Source of the DNA: JAIEPM01 sp964546815
GTDB taxonomy: Bacteria; Cyanobacteriota; Vampirovibrionia; Obscuribacterales; Obscuribacteraceae
Assembly: GCA_964546815.1 (NCBI GenBank)
Contig: CAZJLR010000004.1
Coordinates: 124,001-188,000 of the forward strand
Length of the DNA stretch: 64,000 nt
Reading direction: 5' to 3'
The notes beneath the pieces were generated by a model. It made no database searches. It saw only the letters and a program-made list of their open reading frames with translations, and was not told the origin of the DNA. The position numbers and the translations under genes are program-made. Positions 16,928 to 25,101 of the stretch are shown here, piece by piece (position 1 is the first letter of the stretch; each line of letters opens with the position of its first letter).

Positions 16928-18052
16928 ATGCCAGAAACGAATGAAATTGCGACGCTAAGATCCATAGAAAAGAGCGGTCTGCCTGTGGTTGAACTGCCTG
17001 TTTTCTACGCAAGTGACAGGAAAGCCATCACCTCAAACAAAGATGATTGCGGAAAAATACTGGCGCCGCTGGAGCTGGGCAATGCGACAGTGCGAGTGCC
17101 GGCAGAACAAGGATGGCTGACGGCTCAAAAGCAACTAGCCTCAAGATATGAGATTTTAGGCTGGCGTTTGAATGACAAAGAAAGCACCATAAAACCATAC
17201 ATAGAAATTCGTGGCTATGTCGCTGAGGCTGACACAAAAGCGGTTATTAAGGATGTGCACAAAGACAATAATTTTTGGACAGACCTGAGAAATGAAGTGA
17301 AACAAGATAAGGACCATAGAGTATTTGTCTATATCCACGGTTTTGCATCGAGTGGCGAAAATGCAGTCTACGCTTCGGGAATACTGTCATCTCAAGTAGA
17401 AGCACCGGTGGTGTCATTTACCTGGCCATCAGCCGGAAAAGTGGGAGCAAAAACACTCGGTTTAACTACCAAAACCCTTTTCGAAAACGACAAAAAGATT
17501 ATAGATAGTCCGCAAGTAATGGATGATCTCAGCAAGTTTATATCTCAGTTGAAGCGAGAGATGCCTGCAGATGCAAGAATAGAACTTGTAGCGCACAGTC
17601 TCGGCAACAGGTTAATGACCAGGTACCTGGGCAGCAAAGCAAGAGAGACTTTCGATGCAGTCTACTTTCTTGCACCCGACGTAGATAAACGGCTTTTCTT
17701 ATCTGCTGTTGATCAAATAAGCAAGAAAGCAAAGCACGTCGAAGTCTACATGAATCCGCACGACAAAGTGCTGGGAGCATCAGGTCTCAACAATCTCTTG
17801 TCCTTTCACTCTATAAAGAAACTGGGCAGATCAAAAATCAACGTGCCAGGCATCGATTTCATCGATTATGCATCAGTTGCCCGCCCCCGAGGCATCGGAC
17901 ACTACATTCCTTTCGATCAGCTCGGCAGCATGATCAAAACAAATAGTCCAAGCGACGATCAATCACAGCACTATTTTTTGTCGCGCCATATAAAAATCGA
18001 ATCTCAAATCAAAACTGCAGCCAAGAAAAATCACGACGGCAGAACTTTGTGA
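16928..18052 (+). CDS. Alpha/beta hydrolase, DUF900 family
   Basis: A 374-residue protein whose second half is a DUF900-type alpha/beta hydrolase: VFVYIHGFASSGENAV (oxyanion strand), VSFTWPSAGK, the nucleophile elbow VAHSLGNRLM (Ser), AVYFLAPDVDK, and a candidate His late in the protein (RGIGHYIPFD). The N-terminal 100 residues begin with VVELPVFYASDRKA, as in other DUF900 members, which carry a similar lead-in. No signal peptide is seen, so it is likely cytoplasmic. Substrate is unknown; DUF900 enzymes are predicted esterases or lipases. It runs tail-to-tail into the TonB-domain gene with nine bases between. Confidence 0.85.
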   Translation: MPETNEIATLRSIEKSGLPVVELPVFYASDRKAITSNKDDCGKILAPLELGNATVRVPAEQGWLTAQKQLASRYEILGWRLNDKESTIKPYIEIRGYVAEADTKAVIKDVHKDNNFWTDLRNEVKQDKDHRVFVYIHGFASSGENAVYASGILSSQVEAPVVSFTWPSAGKVGAKTLGLTTKTLFENDKKIIDSPQVMDDLSKFISQLKREMPADARIELVAHSLGNRLMTRYLGSKARETFDAVYFLAPDVDKRLFLSAVDQISKKAKHVEVYMNPHDKVLGASGLNNLLSFHSIKKLGRSKINVPGIDFIDYASVARPRGIGHYIPFDQLGSMIKTNSPSDDQSQHYFLSRHIKIESQIKTAAKKNHDGRTL

Positions 18053-18061
18053 TTTCTCCTG

Positions 18062-19540
18062 TTATCGACCAGGTACAATGTCTTGATCAAAGTGGAATTG
18101 CACATCAACTGAATCGGGAGCACCTTCCGGAAGATGTTCGAAAGGAGAGCTATCTTTAATTGCCTGAAGATTAGCCTGATTACATTCGGCTGAAGCCGAA
18201 GCCTGACTCAACTGAAGATTACTGGCAGTGCCATCCTTACTTACTTTGAAAGACACTATTACATGGTCTTCTTGCAATCCATGGACAGGGTGCCAGTTGT
18301 GCCTGATTTTCCGGCGCAACTGATGCATGTAATCACTTAAATCGACTGTTTCTTTCCTATCTGCAAAAGTGTAGGTCATCTCGCCCAGAGCCTCAGGCGC
18401 ATTGGGAAATGGCGCAACACGGCGCACTACATTAAGGGCAGACTCGTCAACTGAAGGCGTTCCAGATGATGATATTATTCGCAGCTCCGAAATATTTCCT
18501 TTCTTGTCCACCGAAAATGCGACCTCAGGATATTTGCTGGTTTGAACTCTGCTTAAGTGCCATTCTCTTGCCAGGTTGCGGCGTACAGTGTCAATGTAGG
18601 AATTGCGTGCAAAACTATTTTCAGGCTTGCTATCTTCATCATTTTCTTGAACAGTTGTAGATTTGCTTGCAGGAGCATAACTTGATTGCACATGATGAAC
18701 GTAAGGCGCGGGGCTTTCTACGGACTGCTGCGGCAAGTTCTGAGGAGCTGCGCTTGCAACATTGGGATTGGAAATACCAAGCTGTTCATGTAATTTTTCA
18801 AGCAAAATAAGTAATTCGGCACGCAATTCCGGACTTAGAATAGAACTGTCGACTTGACCAAATTGCATACACTTTGAATAGTAAAACTCAGCATCTTTTT
18901 TATTGCCTGAAATCATGTCTGCACTTGCCAAAGCAAGAAAGTTGTTGAAAGACGGCTGAATACCAGCGATCTCCTGAGTAGCCTTCACCAAACCAAGCTT
19001 GGCGCTATCGTCATCAGGGTTTAAAAATACTGATTGACGATATTCAATATACGCATTTAGCAAACGCTGCATTCCCTTGGTTCCACGCCCAGTGTCCTTT
19101 GCTTTTAGCGCATACTCAAGCAGAATGTCTCCAAGCATTCTGTGGCACAATGCCTGGTTTTGCTGTGCGTCAGCATTCCACGTGTTTAACTCTAGTGCTT
19201 TCTTCAGCTCTTGAAACCCGTCTACAACTTTACGCTCGGCCAAATAATTTCGTGCAAGCAAAAGGTGCGAACCGCTATCGCCGCTGTTGCTGCTTTTGTA
19301 GTTATTGCCAGCCCAAGTCTCGTCTGAGGGCTCATCAGGCAAAATTTTTGATAAGGACACGGGCAAATCAACACGCGCCGGAAATGGTGGCAAACCAGGG
19401 GGCGCAGAAACAATAGGAACGTCGATTTTAATTACAGTGAGATCTACCGCAGACGCCACATCAGCCAGAGAAGCTTGAGACATCATTGCAAAAGCAGAAA
19501 CACTCAATAGTGTCGTACTCGCAATTTTGAAATTGATCAT
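18062..19540 (-). CDS. TPR protein with two tandem TonB C-terminal domains
   Basis: The start at ATG 19540 gives a Sec signal (INFKIASTTLLSVSAFAMM) and has AAGGAA upstream; a longer frame to 19612 buries the signal. The 492-residue protein has a TPR-like helical region (about 90-250, with FQELKKALELNTWNADAQQN), a Pro/Ser/Gln-rich linker, then two TonB C-terminal domains: one with YIDTVRRNLAREWHL...GNISELRIISSSGTPSVDESAL, the other with HQLRRKIRHNWHP...VSFKVSKDGTASNL. Single TonB_C domains contact outer-membrane partners in energy transduction. Here there is no long Pro-rich periplasm-spanning anchor, so the domains probably serve as periplasmic peptide- or protein-binding modules. Confidence 0.85.
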   Translation of the reverse strand: MINFKIASTTLLSVSAFAMMSQASLADVASAVDLTVIKIDVPIVSAPPGLPPFPARVDLPVSLSKILPDEPSDETWAGNNYKSSNSGDSGSHLLLARNYLAERKVVDGFQELKKALELNTWNADAQQNQALCHRMLGDILLEYALKAKDTGRGTKGMQRLLNAYIEYRQSVFLNPDDDSAKLGLVKATQEIAGIQPSFNNFLALASADMISGNKKDAEFYYSKCMQFGQVDSSILSPELRAELLILLEKLHEQLGISNPNVASAAPQNLPQQSVESPAPYVHHVQSSYAPASKSTTVQENDEDSKPENSFARNSYIDTVRRNLAREWHLSRVQTSKYPEVAFSVDKKGNISELRIISSSGTPSVDESALNVVRRVAPFPNAPEALGEMTYTFADRKETVDLSDYMHQLRRKIRHNWHPVHGLQEDHVIVSFKVSKDGTASNLQLSQASASAECNQANLQAIKDSSPFEHLPEGAPDSVDVQFHFDQDIVPGR

Positions 19541-19728
19541 TGTTCGGGTTCCTTGCTTCTTAAAACAGAATGAGACAGCAAAAGAAATAAAAGGCCACCC
19601 AGAGTATTTCAATAAGATGACCGACTATCACAGAGCAGCACCAATTATGGCGCTGTTGACAATCAGATGTATGAAATACGCGAAATTACGCCGCGTGGAC
19701 TATTGACAATGACCAAATCAGTGAACTA

Positions 19729-20076
19729 TTACCAACCTCCGCCTGAATGTAGGAGCGGATCTCCACCGACTCCACCGAAGACTCGCCCACGCACTCCGGC
19801 AGGATACATTGACCAGAGGAGCAAACTCTTATTGCTCTTAACTGATTTAAGCGTGTCGCCGAAAAGTCCAGAAGCTATAGAAGGTCCTTCACGCAGCGTG
19901 CCCATCTGTAGAATAGGAGCATCAGTTCTGATAGCGGCAGTGGTCTGTACCGGTGGCAAAACTTTCAAACTATACGCACTTGCAATAGATGGAACAGTGC
20001 AAGCAAATGACATTGCGCAGCTCAGAAACAATAGTTGAAACTTCCGAGTATTTTCTTTAGTTGACCGTGCGTCCAT
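19729..20076 (-). CDS. Small secreted protein with Gly-rich tail
   Basis: Start at ATG 20076 has an excellent AAGGAG seven to eight bases upstream and begins a signal peptide (FQLLFLSCAMSFACTVPSIA, cleavage near ASAYS). The mature part of about 90 residues is soluble and ends in a Gly/Arg/Pro-rich stretch (PAGVRGRVFGGVGGDPLLH). No family is recognised. The gene starts within the last 20 bases of the membrane protein gene upstream, indicating co-expression. An opposite-strand frame over the same bases has a poorer start and is taken as a shadow. Confidence 0.6.
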   Translation of the reverse strand: MDARSTKENTRKFQLLFLSCAMSFACTVPSIASAYSLKVLPPVQTTAAIRTDAPILQMGTLREGPSIASGLFGDTLKSVKSNKSLLLWSMYPAGVRGRVFGGVGGDPLLHSGGGW

Positions 20077-21247
20077 AAATATCTCCTTTATTAGGGTTGC
20101 GCCAAACCACACGGTCGGCAAAATAATGAAAGTAAAAAACAAAAAGTGACCAGCTCAGAGGCAGCGTACGCTCAATACCTACTTCAACAGAATTGCCCTG
20201 AGACGAGAAAAACATCGGGAGAAACAAAACTAATAAGCTAACTGCCTGCACTGGTAAAACAAGCTTGCAAGAGTCGATCAAATAATCTTTAAAGCTGCGA
20301 TTTTCCCCAGCTTTACCTGATTCTTTTTGCATCGTGGTCCAGGCGACTGCCCAATGCTGAGTCGAATGAAAAAAGATTGGCACAAACATAAAAACATAAA
20401 TCATGGCAGGGAGGCTGGCAAACAATGTAAACGCAGCAAGATTAGCCCACAAAATTCCAGCGCCACAGGGGAGCCATTCATTAGATTTAAATCCACGTCT
20501 CAACATTAGCAGCGCAAAAAGCACTGATATCGCAAGAGCGTTCCACCATAATCCAGAGGCGATGCTTGCAACAAATGGTGAATCCATGCTGGAGGTTAAA
20601 CCAAAGGGCACAGCAATACTGCTTGAACCTGAGACAAAGAGAAGAAAAGTCATGGCGGAAAGGATGAAATTCTCAAACTTGCTGAGCTTGAATCCTTCCT
20701 TGCCGCAGTACATAAGCCCAATCGACTTAGCTTGCCCAATTACATGCTGCATTAGAAAAACAGGAAACAAGAAAACAGCCAGGACAGCAATAAAGTTTGC
20801 AGATCCAGAAAGAAAGGTAGACCAGGTCATAGAAGATGATGAAAATGCGCCCCACGTGCCCAGTCCAATAAGGTGCATAACTGCAACAATAATGAACCAA
20901 GTACGTAATCGTGGCACACCTAAGGAAGGCTTTTTAGGGTGTTTGGCAAGATATCGAATAATTGAAGTAAATTGGTGCGCCTCACCAATAAGAAGCGAAG
21001 CCACAATAAAGAATAAATTGAAAGCGTGTTGCCCAGGATTATTCAGCGTTTTATCCAGACCAGGATCAAGCAGAAAGAATGCAGTAAGACCCAAGATCCA
21101 CGGGGCAAATCCACAAACGAACAAGAGATCTATAAGCGGTGAAATCAGCCAGGAATGCGCGACTGAAGCCTTGCGCTGCTCGGCTGCTTTTAGCTGCGCG
21201 GGCGTCAATAATAGTGGTTTTAAAATGCAAGGGTACGACAGAGACAA
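20057..21247 (-). CDS. Polytopic membrane protein with three His motifs (paralogue B)
   Basis: About ten membrane helices in some 396 residues. It shares with the protein at 13466-14557 the motifs LIGEAHQFTSIIRYL, FFHSTQHWAVAW and FHYFADRVVWRNP, in the same order and topology. The retained His, Gln and Asp/Trp-Arg residues suggest an intramembrane active site or metal site, but the reaction is unknown. Start choice: an in-frame TTG at 21247 is preceded by GAGGAG with seven-base spacing; the GTG at 21262 has no ribosome site. Its 3' end overlaps the small secreted protein gene. Confidence 0.68.
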   Translation of the reverse strand: MSLSYPCILKPLLLTPAQLKAAEQRKASVAHSWLISPLIDLLFVCGFAPWILGLTAFFLLDPGLDKTLNNPGQHAFNLFFIVASLLIGEAHQFTSIIRYLAKHPKKPSLGVPRLRTWFIIVAVMHLIGLGTWGAFSSSSMTWSTFLSGSANFIAVLAVFLFPVFLMQHVIGQAKSIGLMYCGKEGFKLSKFENFILSAMTFLLFVSGSSSIAVPFGLTSSMDSPFVASIASGLWWNALAISVLFALLMLRRGFKSNEWLPCGAGILWANLAAFTLFASLPAMIYVFMFVPIFFHSTQHWAVAWTTMQKESGKAGENRSFKDYLIDSCKLVLPVQAVSLLVLFLPMFFSSQGNSVEVGIERTLPLSWSLFVFYFHYFADRVVWRNPNKGDIYGRTVN

Positions 21248-21500
21248 GCGAAGGCTCCTCACCGTAGAAAGTAATGCTGCTGGCTATGGCAATGGTTCTA
21301 TTTCATCAAGAAAACATTGTTTGCATAAGTATCATTAGTCACTCTAACACTATGACAAAAGTCTCGCTTAGAGAAAAACAGCGAAATCCAATTATTCTCA
21401 TCGTCGGCGAATTTTCTAGTATTAACCATGGCTTTAAGCAGGGTTTTTCCCAAGAATTCATAATCTAGCTGCCGATAACATAAGAATTGGTAAGCTTAAA

Positions 21501-21655
21501 GGCTAAGAGCTGAAACTCCGGCACAGAGCCGCGCCAGACGATTTCAGCCTCATCTCTTGGCAGAGCCCCCACCCATGGACGGATGCAGAGCCCCCTGGAG
21601 GGTGTATGATGTAGCCTTGACGCAGGATGGGTGCAGAAACCGACCGGTTTTTTAG
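21501..21655 (+). ncRNA. Highly structured leader upstream of a diguanylate cyclase
   Basis: Several long complementary segments are visible. GCTAAGAG (21502-21509) plus CTGAAA (21510-21515) pairs with TTTCAG (21542-21547) and CTCTTGGC (21554-21561) with a six-base bulge. Inside is the hairpin CGGC-ACAGA-GCCG (21519-21531). CACCCAT (21570-21576) pairs with ATGGGTG (21627-21633). GCAGAGCCCCC is directly repeated at 21560 and 21585, and the second copy can form CCC-TGGA-GGG. The leader ends in a terminator-like hairpin touching the start codon. It matches no riboswitch class I can recall, including the c-di-GMP and cobalamin types. Riboswitch-like control is an inference. Confidence 0.45.
21637..21653 (+). 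terminator. Terminator-like hairpin abutting the diguanylate cyclase start
   Basis: AAACC (21637-21641), loop GACC, GGTTT (21646-21650) and three further T form a compact hairpin with a six-T end. It lies two bases before the ATG at 21656, so it could act as an attenuator or block ribosome entry. The AAACC arm is also free to pair elsewhere in the leader. Confidence 0.4.
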
Positions 21656-22972
21656 ATGGAAATCGAACTCATTTCTCAAATTGCTCTGATGTTTTTAGAA
21701 ACTGTCCTGGTTTCGTCAATCCTTCTGCTATTTTTTCGCTGGCGCGCAACATTCGGTCTTGCACCAATTTACACGATGTTGGGCGTGTTCTTTCAATTAG
21801 CAAATTTGTGGAGCGCCACAATTTATGTGCGCATAACTCCAGAAATATTAATCAGCCCGGGCTCAGTTATTCTATTTCCGGCGTCAATCTTTGCGGTTCT
21901 ATTCATTTACATCAGAGAAGACGCAGCCGAAGCTCGTAAGCTGATTTATGCATTGCTCGCTACAGATTTTGTCGGATCAATGTTGAGTTTAATGGCGGTG
22001 ACTCACCTTCGTGCGTCAAATGTTTTCAACCCTTTCAAGTTGTCACCCGACCTTTTTGTGCATCTTCCCAGGCTTGACCTGGTCGGGTCAATCACGCTTT
22101 ATGCTGACGCGATACTCATAATTTTGATTTACGAATATTTTGCCAGACGCTTCAAACGCTCGCTTTTTATTCCTATTTATCTGTCTATAACTTCTGTGTT
22201 GCTGTTCGATACTGTTTGTTTTGTCACCGGGTCTTTTGTCGAACAACCGCAATACCTCTCTATACTTTTGTCAGGCATGCTCGGGAAATCAGTTGCTGCC
22301 CTGCTCTATTCAATTGTGCTAACCATCTACCTGTCTCGCTTTGACCTGCAGAGCATACCAGCAACGGAACATCCTCAGGCTTTGGGGGATCTTTTCGAAG
22401 TACTTACGTACAGACAGAAATATGAAGCCATGAAGATTCAGGCAAGCAGAGATGGACTTACAAACATATATAACAGAGCATTTTTCGATGACGTGCTTGC
22501 ATCTGAATTAGCCCTTTCTCAAAGGTCTGGCAGAGCATTGTCTCTCTTAATGATAGACGTCGATTTTTTCAAGAAAATCAATGATACCTACGGTCATGCT
22601 GAGGGCGACCGAGCACTAAAGATGGTGGCGAGTGCATTGCAATCTATTGTGCGCCAATCAGATTTCCTCTGTCGCTACGGTGGAGAGGAGTTTGCAGTAA
22701 TTCTGCCGGGTAGCGACCTTGAACAGGCTGTGTTATTGGCACATCGACTTTGCGCGGAAGTACCAAAAGTAGTGAGCGTTGGTGCTGACACGAACGACAC
22801 AGAGAAAAACGGAACAGAAGAACGCAAGATTACAATTACAATAGGCATAGCTTCATTTCTGCAAGAAGCAAATACAAAAGAAGCGCTAATCAAACTTGCA
22901 GATACAAGACTGTACGAAGGTAAGCAAGCTGGACGAAATAGAGTTGTACCAGCCGAAGCTGTGCCTACTTGA
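21656..22972 (+). CDS. Membrane-bound diguanylate cyclase (GGDEF)
   Basis: The N-terminal 230 residues contain about seven membrane helices (for example LETVLVSSILLLFFRW, SILLSGMLGKSVAALLYSI) forming a possible sensory region. The C-terminal GGDEF domain begins DGLTNIYNRAFFDD, has the metal-binding LLMIDVDFFKKINDTYGH, and the active-site GGEEF at residues 342-346. An RQSD inhibitory I-site lies five residues before it (333-336), so product inhibition by c-di-GMP is expected. The enzyme makes c-di-GMP from two GTP. No Shine-Dalgarno sequence precedes the ATG; instead a structured leader with a hairpin occupies that space. Confidence 0.92.
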   Translation: MEIELISQIALMFLETVLVSSILLLFFRWRATFGLAPIYTMLGVFFQLANLWSATIYVRITPEILISPGSVILFPASIFAVLFIYIREDAAEARKLIYALLATDFVGSMLSLMAVTHLRASNVFNPFKLSPDLFVHLPRLDLVGSITLYADAILIILIYEYFARRFKRSLFIPIYLSITSVLLFDTVCFVTGSFVEQPQYLSILLSGMLGKSVAALLYSIVLTIYLSRFDLQSIPATEHPQALGDLFEVLTYRQKYEAMKIQASRDGLTNIYNRAFFDDVLASELALSQRSGRALSLLMIDVDFFKKINDTYGHAEGDRALKMVASALQSIVRQSDFLCRYGGEEFAVILPGSDLEQAVLLAHRLCAEVPKVVSVGADTNDTEKNGTEERKITITIGIASFLQEANTKEALIKLADTRLYEGKQAGRNRVVPAEAVPT

Positions 22973-22978
22973 TGCTTT

Positions 22979-23893
22979 TTATAAAACCACCTGTTTGCAG
23001 TTTGGCATAATTTCTGCAACTAGTTTTTTGTAACGCGCTGGCTTAATCGGCGCAAGCACAAATTGAAATTCGTCCAACCAGGTAACTTTGTCTTCGTCAA
23101 ACACTTTTGGGATCACGGATCTGAATTTTTTGGCGGGCAGCATAGCGAATTCTCCCTTTCCCTTTCCTTCAAATCCTAGAAAGTCTGTCATCGGGACTAT
23201 GGCGCCTTCATCAGCGGTTAAAAACGAAAAGGTTTTTCCCGTGAGTCTGGGCAACTCAAGCTCATATTGCGCACATTCAAGATAGCCTTCAAATTCGGGA
23301 TAGTGAGACACATACTGTGTTTTTTGCATCATGGAGAATAGCAGCTCGGCTATGTCTAACTCGTCTTCGCTATGCCGCAGCGCTGTTTTAGCCATACGAT
23401 TGCCGAAATAAAAATAACGAGAAGGACCCACAAGTGCTACATATCCATCTTTATCGCCTTCAATCGCAGCAAATAATTCTTCAACACCGGTTATCGTAAA
23501 TTCTGCAAACCAATTTAGATCATAGGCGCTGTCAATCTTATCTGCAGATTTGGCGCTTTGCCCATCATCGGATTTTACGCCACCAGTTGAATATCTCAAA
23601 AATTCTTTGAGCATTTCACGCGCAAGAGTAAAGTCACCGTGCGAGGATAAGGGCATCAGTTTAACTGCGACCTTGCTGCCACTCAAGCACACGTCAATGC
23701 CTCTCGATGACTCAAATGGCAGGTAGAAAATGTAGTGGACATCGTTTTTCCATGGAGTCACCTTAATCGACTCGTCTTCATCAAGAAGATTGGAACACAC
23801 AACTAATTCAAAACCCGTTCTTTTACACAAATCAGCAATAAACTGTTGAATGGAAGGCAGTTTGCCTGCTTTCACAGAAAATACTGTTGGCAT
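22979..23893 (-). CDS. Hypothetical soluble protein
   Basis: A 304-residue soluble protein beginning PTVFSVKAGKLPSIQQFIAD with no signal peptide. Two halves are suggested: an alpha/beta N-terminal part (FELVVCSNLLDEDESIKVTP, IFYLPFESSRGIDVCL) and a C-terminal part with GYVALVGPSRYFYFGNRMAK and YELELPRLTGKTFSFLTADE. The many acidic residues and absence of cysteine pairs fit a cytoplasmic protein. No family is recognised with confidence. It runs tail-to-tail into the diguanylate cyclase gene with six bases between the stops, and a 537-base gap lies upstream. Confidence 0.65.
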   Translation of the reverse strand: MPTVFSVKAGKLPSIQQFIADLCKRTGFELVVCSNLLDEDESIKVTPWKNDVHYIFYLPFESSRGIDVCLSGSKVAVKLMPLSSHGDFTLAREMLKEFLRYSTGGVKSDDGQSAKSADKIDSAYDLNWFAEFTITGVEELFAAIEGDKDGYVALVGPSRYFYFGNRMAKTALRHSEDELDIAELLFSMMQKTQYVSHYPEFEGYLECAQYELELPRLTGKTFSFLTADEGAIVPMTDFLGFEGKGKGEFAMLPAKKFRSVIPKVFDEDKVTWLDEFQFVLAPIKPARYKKLVAEIMPNCKQVVL

Positions 23894-24430
23894 TAAATTG
23901 CTCCGCGACTACAGCTTTCATTTTAACTCGACAAGAAAAGCATTATAGCTAATAAGGCTAGTGCTTTTGCGTAGAGCCCATCTGCGCAGCGAAAGCTGGG
24001 GCAGCCTTAGCAACTCAGAGTAAAGATTTGGTGGAATCTGGCGAATTTTTCACCGCAGCAAAAGCGCTTGACTAGTAGATTTGCAGGCTTATAATTGGTC
24101 AAGAGTTACTACTGGCGATTCAACTAATCAATCGTGCCCAGCAGCAGATACTCTGCTGCCAATCACCTTGAGTCCATTATCGCCGACAATTTGAGCCGGT
24201 TTCATTGTATTAGTGTCCTGCTTTGGACGGAGACACAAAGCGCCCCGCCTCCTGACATCACGGGTGAAGTACCAACTTTACTAGTATTTCCCGCATCAAC
24301 AGAAAGCCAGAAAGTGCCCAAAACGCTTAGTAAGAAGAAATCTTGGGAATAAAGCCCTTATGTTGGGACATGGCCTAAAACTTGTACTCTTTCCGTCAAT
24401 TAATAACTGGCAGGCTAAAAGGAAAAAGAA
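23894..24430. other. Intergenic region without a supported gene
   Basis: No coding frame with a credible start is seen. A 72-codon frame starting at GTG 24134 has no ribosome site and unremarkable composition. A hairpin of seven pairs with one G-U (GCGTAGA-GCCCA-TCTGCGC, about 23969-23987) lies early in the gap without a T run. The region presumably holds promoters for the minus-strand hypothetical gene and for the LysM-protease array. Confidence 0.4.
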
Positions 24431-25066
24431 ATGGGAGCGGCAGATTTGCCACCGGAAAAACCAAAAGTGAGTGAAGTGAGAAGAGCAAATTCTTCGACTC
24501 AGTCGCAATTGAACAAGTTAATGGAGAAAATTCAAAAAAATGCAACTGCCACCGCAGCTGGTGCAACGATGTCAAACGAAGGACAAATCAGCAGCATGCC
24601 AATTCCGGCAGGATGGTCAAAGAGTTCAGTAGATCAACATCCGACCACAACCTCTAATTATGTTGAATATCACCAGGACAAAACAAGCGAAGCAAGATTA
24701 GGAACCTACTACCGAGGTCACAGAATTTCCGAAACTGCAGCAAAGAACTTTTCCAAAATATTGAAAGCAGCAACACATACTTTAGACGAAAACGAGTTTT
24801 TGTCACTTGCAGAGGTCTTAAGAGATAAATCGAACGCTTCAGATTTCGAGACAACAAATAAAGCAACCATCGACATCCATGGAAAGCGTGTCCTACTGAT
24901 TGAAGGAAGGTTCAAAGAAATCAAACAAAAGGCCTACGCAATATACGTCGATGCAGAAAATACAGGAGAAGTAATTCAAGAAATCTTTTATCAAGCTCCA
25001 GATTCAGTTTTCAACAGTTACAAGAAAGCTGCAGAAGACTCGATCAAATCAATTACATGGAAATAG
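24431..25066 (+). CDS. Small partner protein S1 of the LysM-protease array
   Basis: A 211-residue soluble protein, first of three paralogues (also at 28057 and 31598). Conserved points are an IPAGW/LPGGW motif, YYRGHRISE, an LRDK(S/A) turn, DF, HGKRVLLIEG, IQEIFYQAP, and a final KKAAEDSIKSITWK. The last part, a long strand pair then a helix ending in an SIxWK motif, loosely recalls the Mog1/PsbP-like fold shared by DcrB/DUF1795 proteins, some of which are effector chaperones (inference from pattern only). S1 is the most diverged of the three. AAGGAAA lies seven bases before the ATG. The large protease gene begins 35 bases downstream, so they are likely co-transcribed. Confidence 0.75.
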   Translation: MGAADLPPEKPKVSEVRRANSSTQSQLNKLMEKIQKNATATAAGATMSNEGQISSMPIPAGWSKSSVDQHPTTTSNYVEYHQDKTSEARLGTYYRGHRISETAAKNFSKILKAATHTLDENEFLSLAEVLRDKSNASDFETTNKATIDIHGKRVLLIEGRFKEIKQKAYAIYVDAENTGEVIQEIFYQAPDSVFNSYKKAAEDSIKSITWK

Positions 25067-25101
25067 TAGAACCGGAAATTTACTGAGCTCGCAGGTCAAC
25101 C

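Noticed and set aside
20403..21338. A 311-codon plus-strand frame opposite His-motif membrane protein B
   Set aside because: The minus strand encodes coherent membrane helices and motifs shared with a paralogue; the plus frame is its shadow.
21501..21655. Leader read as a known c-di-GMP, cobalamin or SRP-like RNA
   Set aside because: The conserved cores of these RNAs (for example the GEMM GACGCAAAGCC, the B12 box, or the SRP tetraloop domain) are not present.
24134..24352. A 72-codon frame from a GTG before the protease array
   Set aside because: No ribosome site and random-looking composition.
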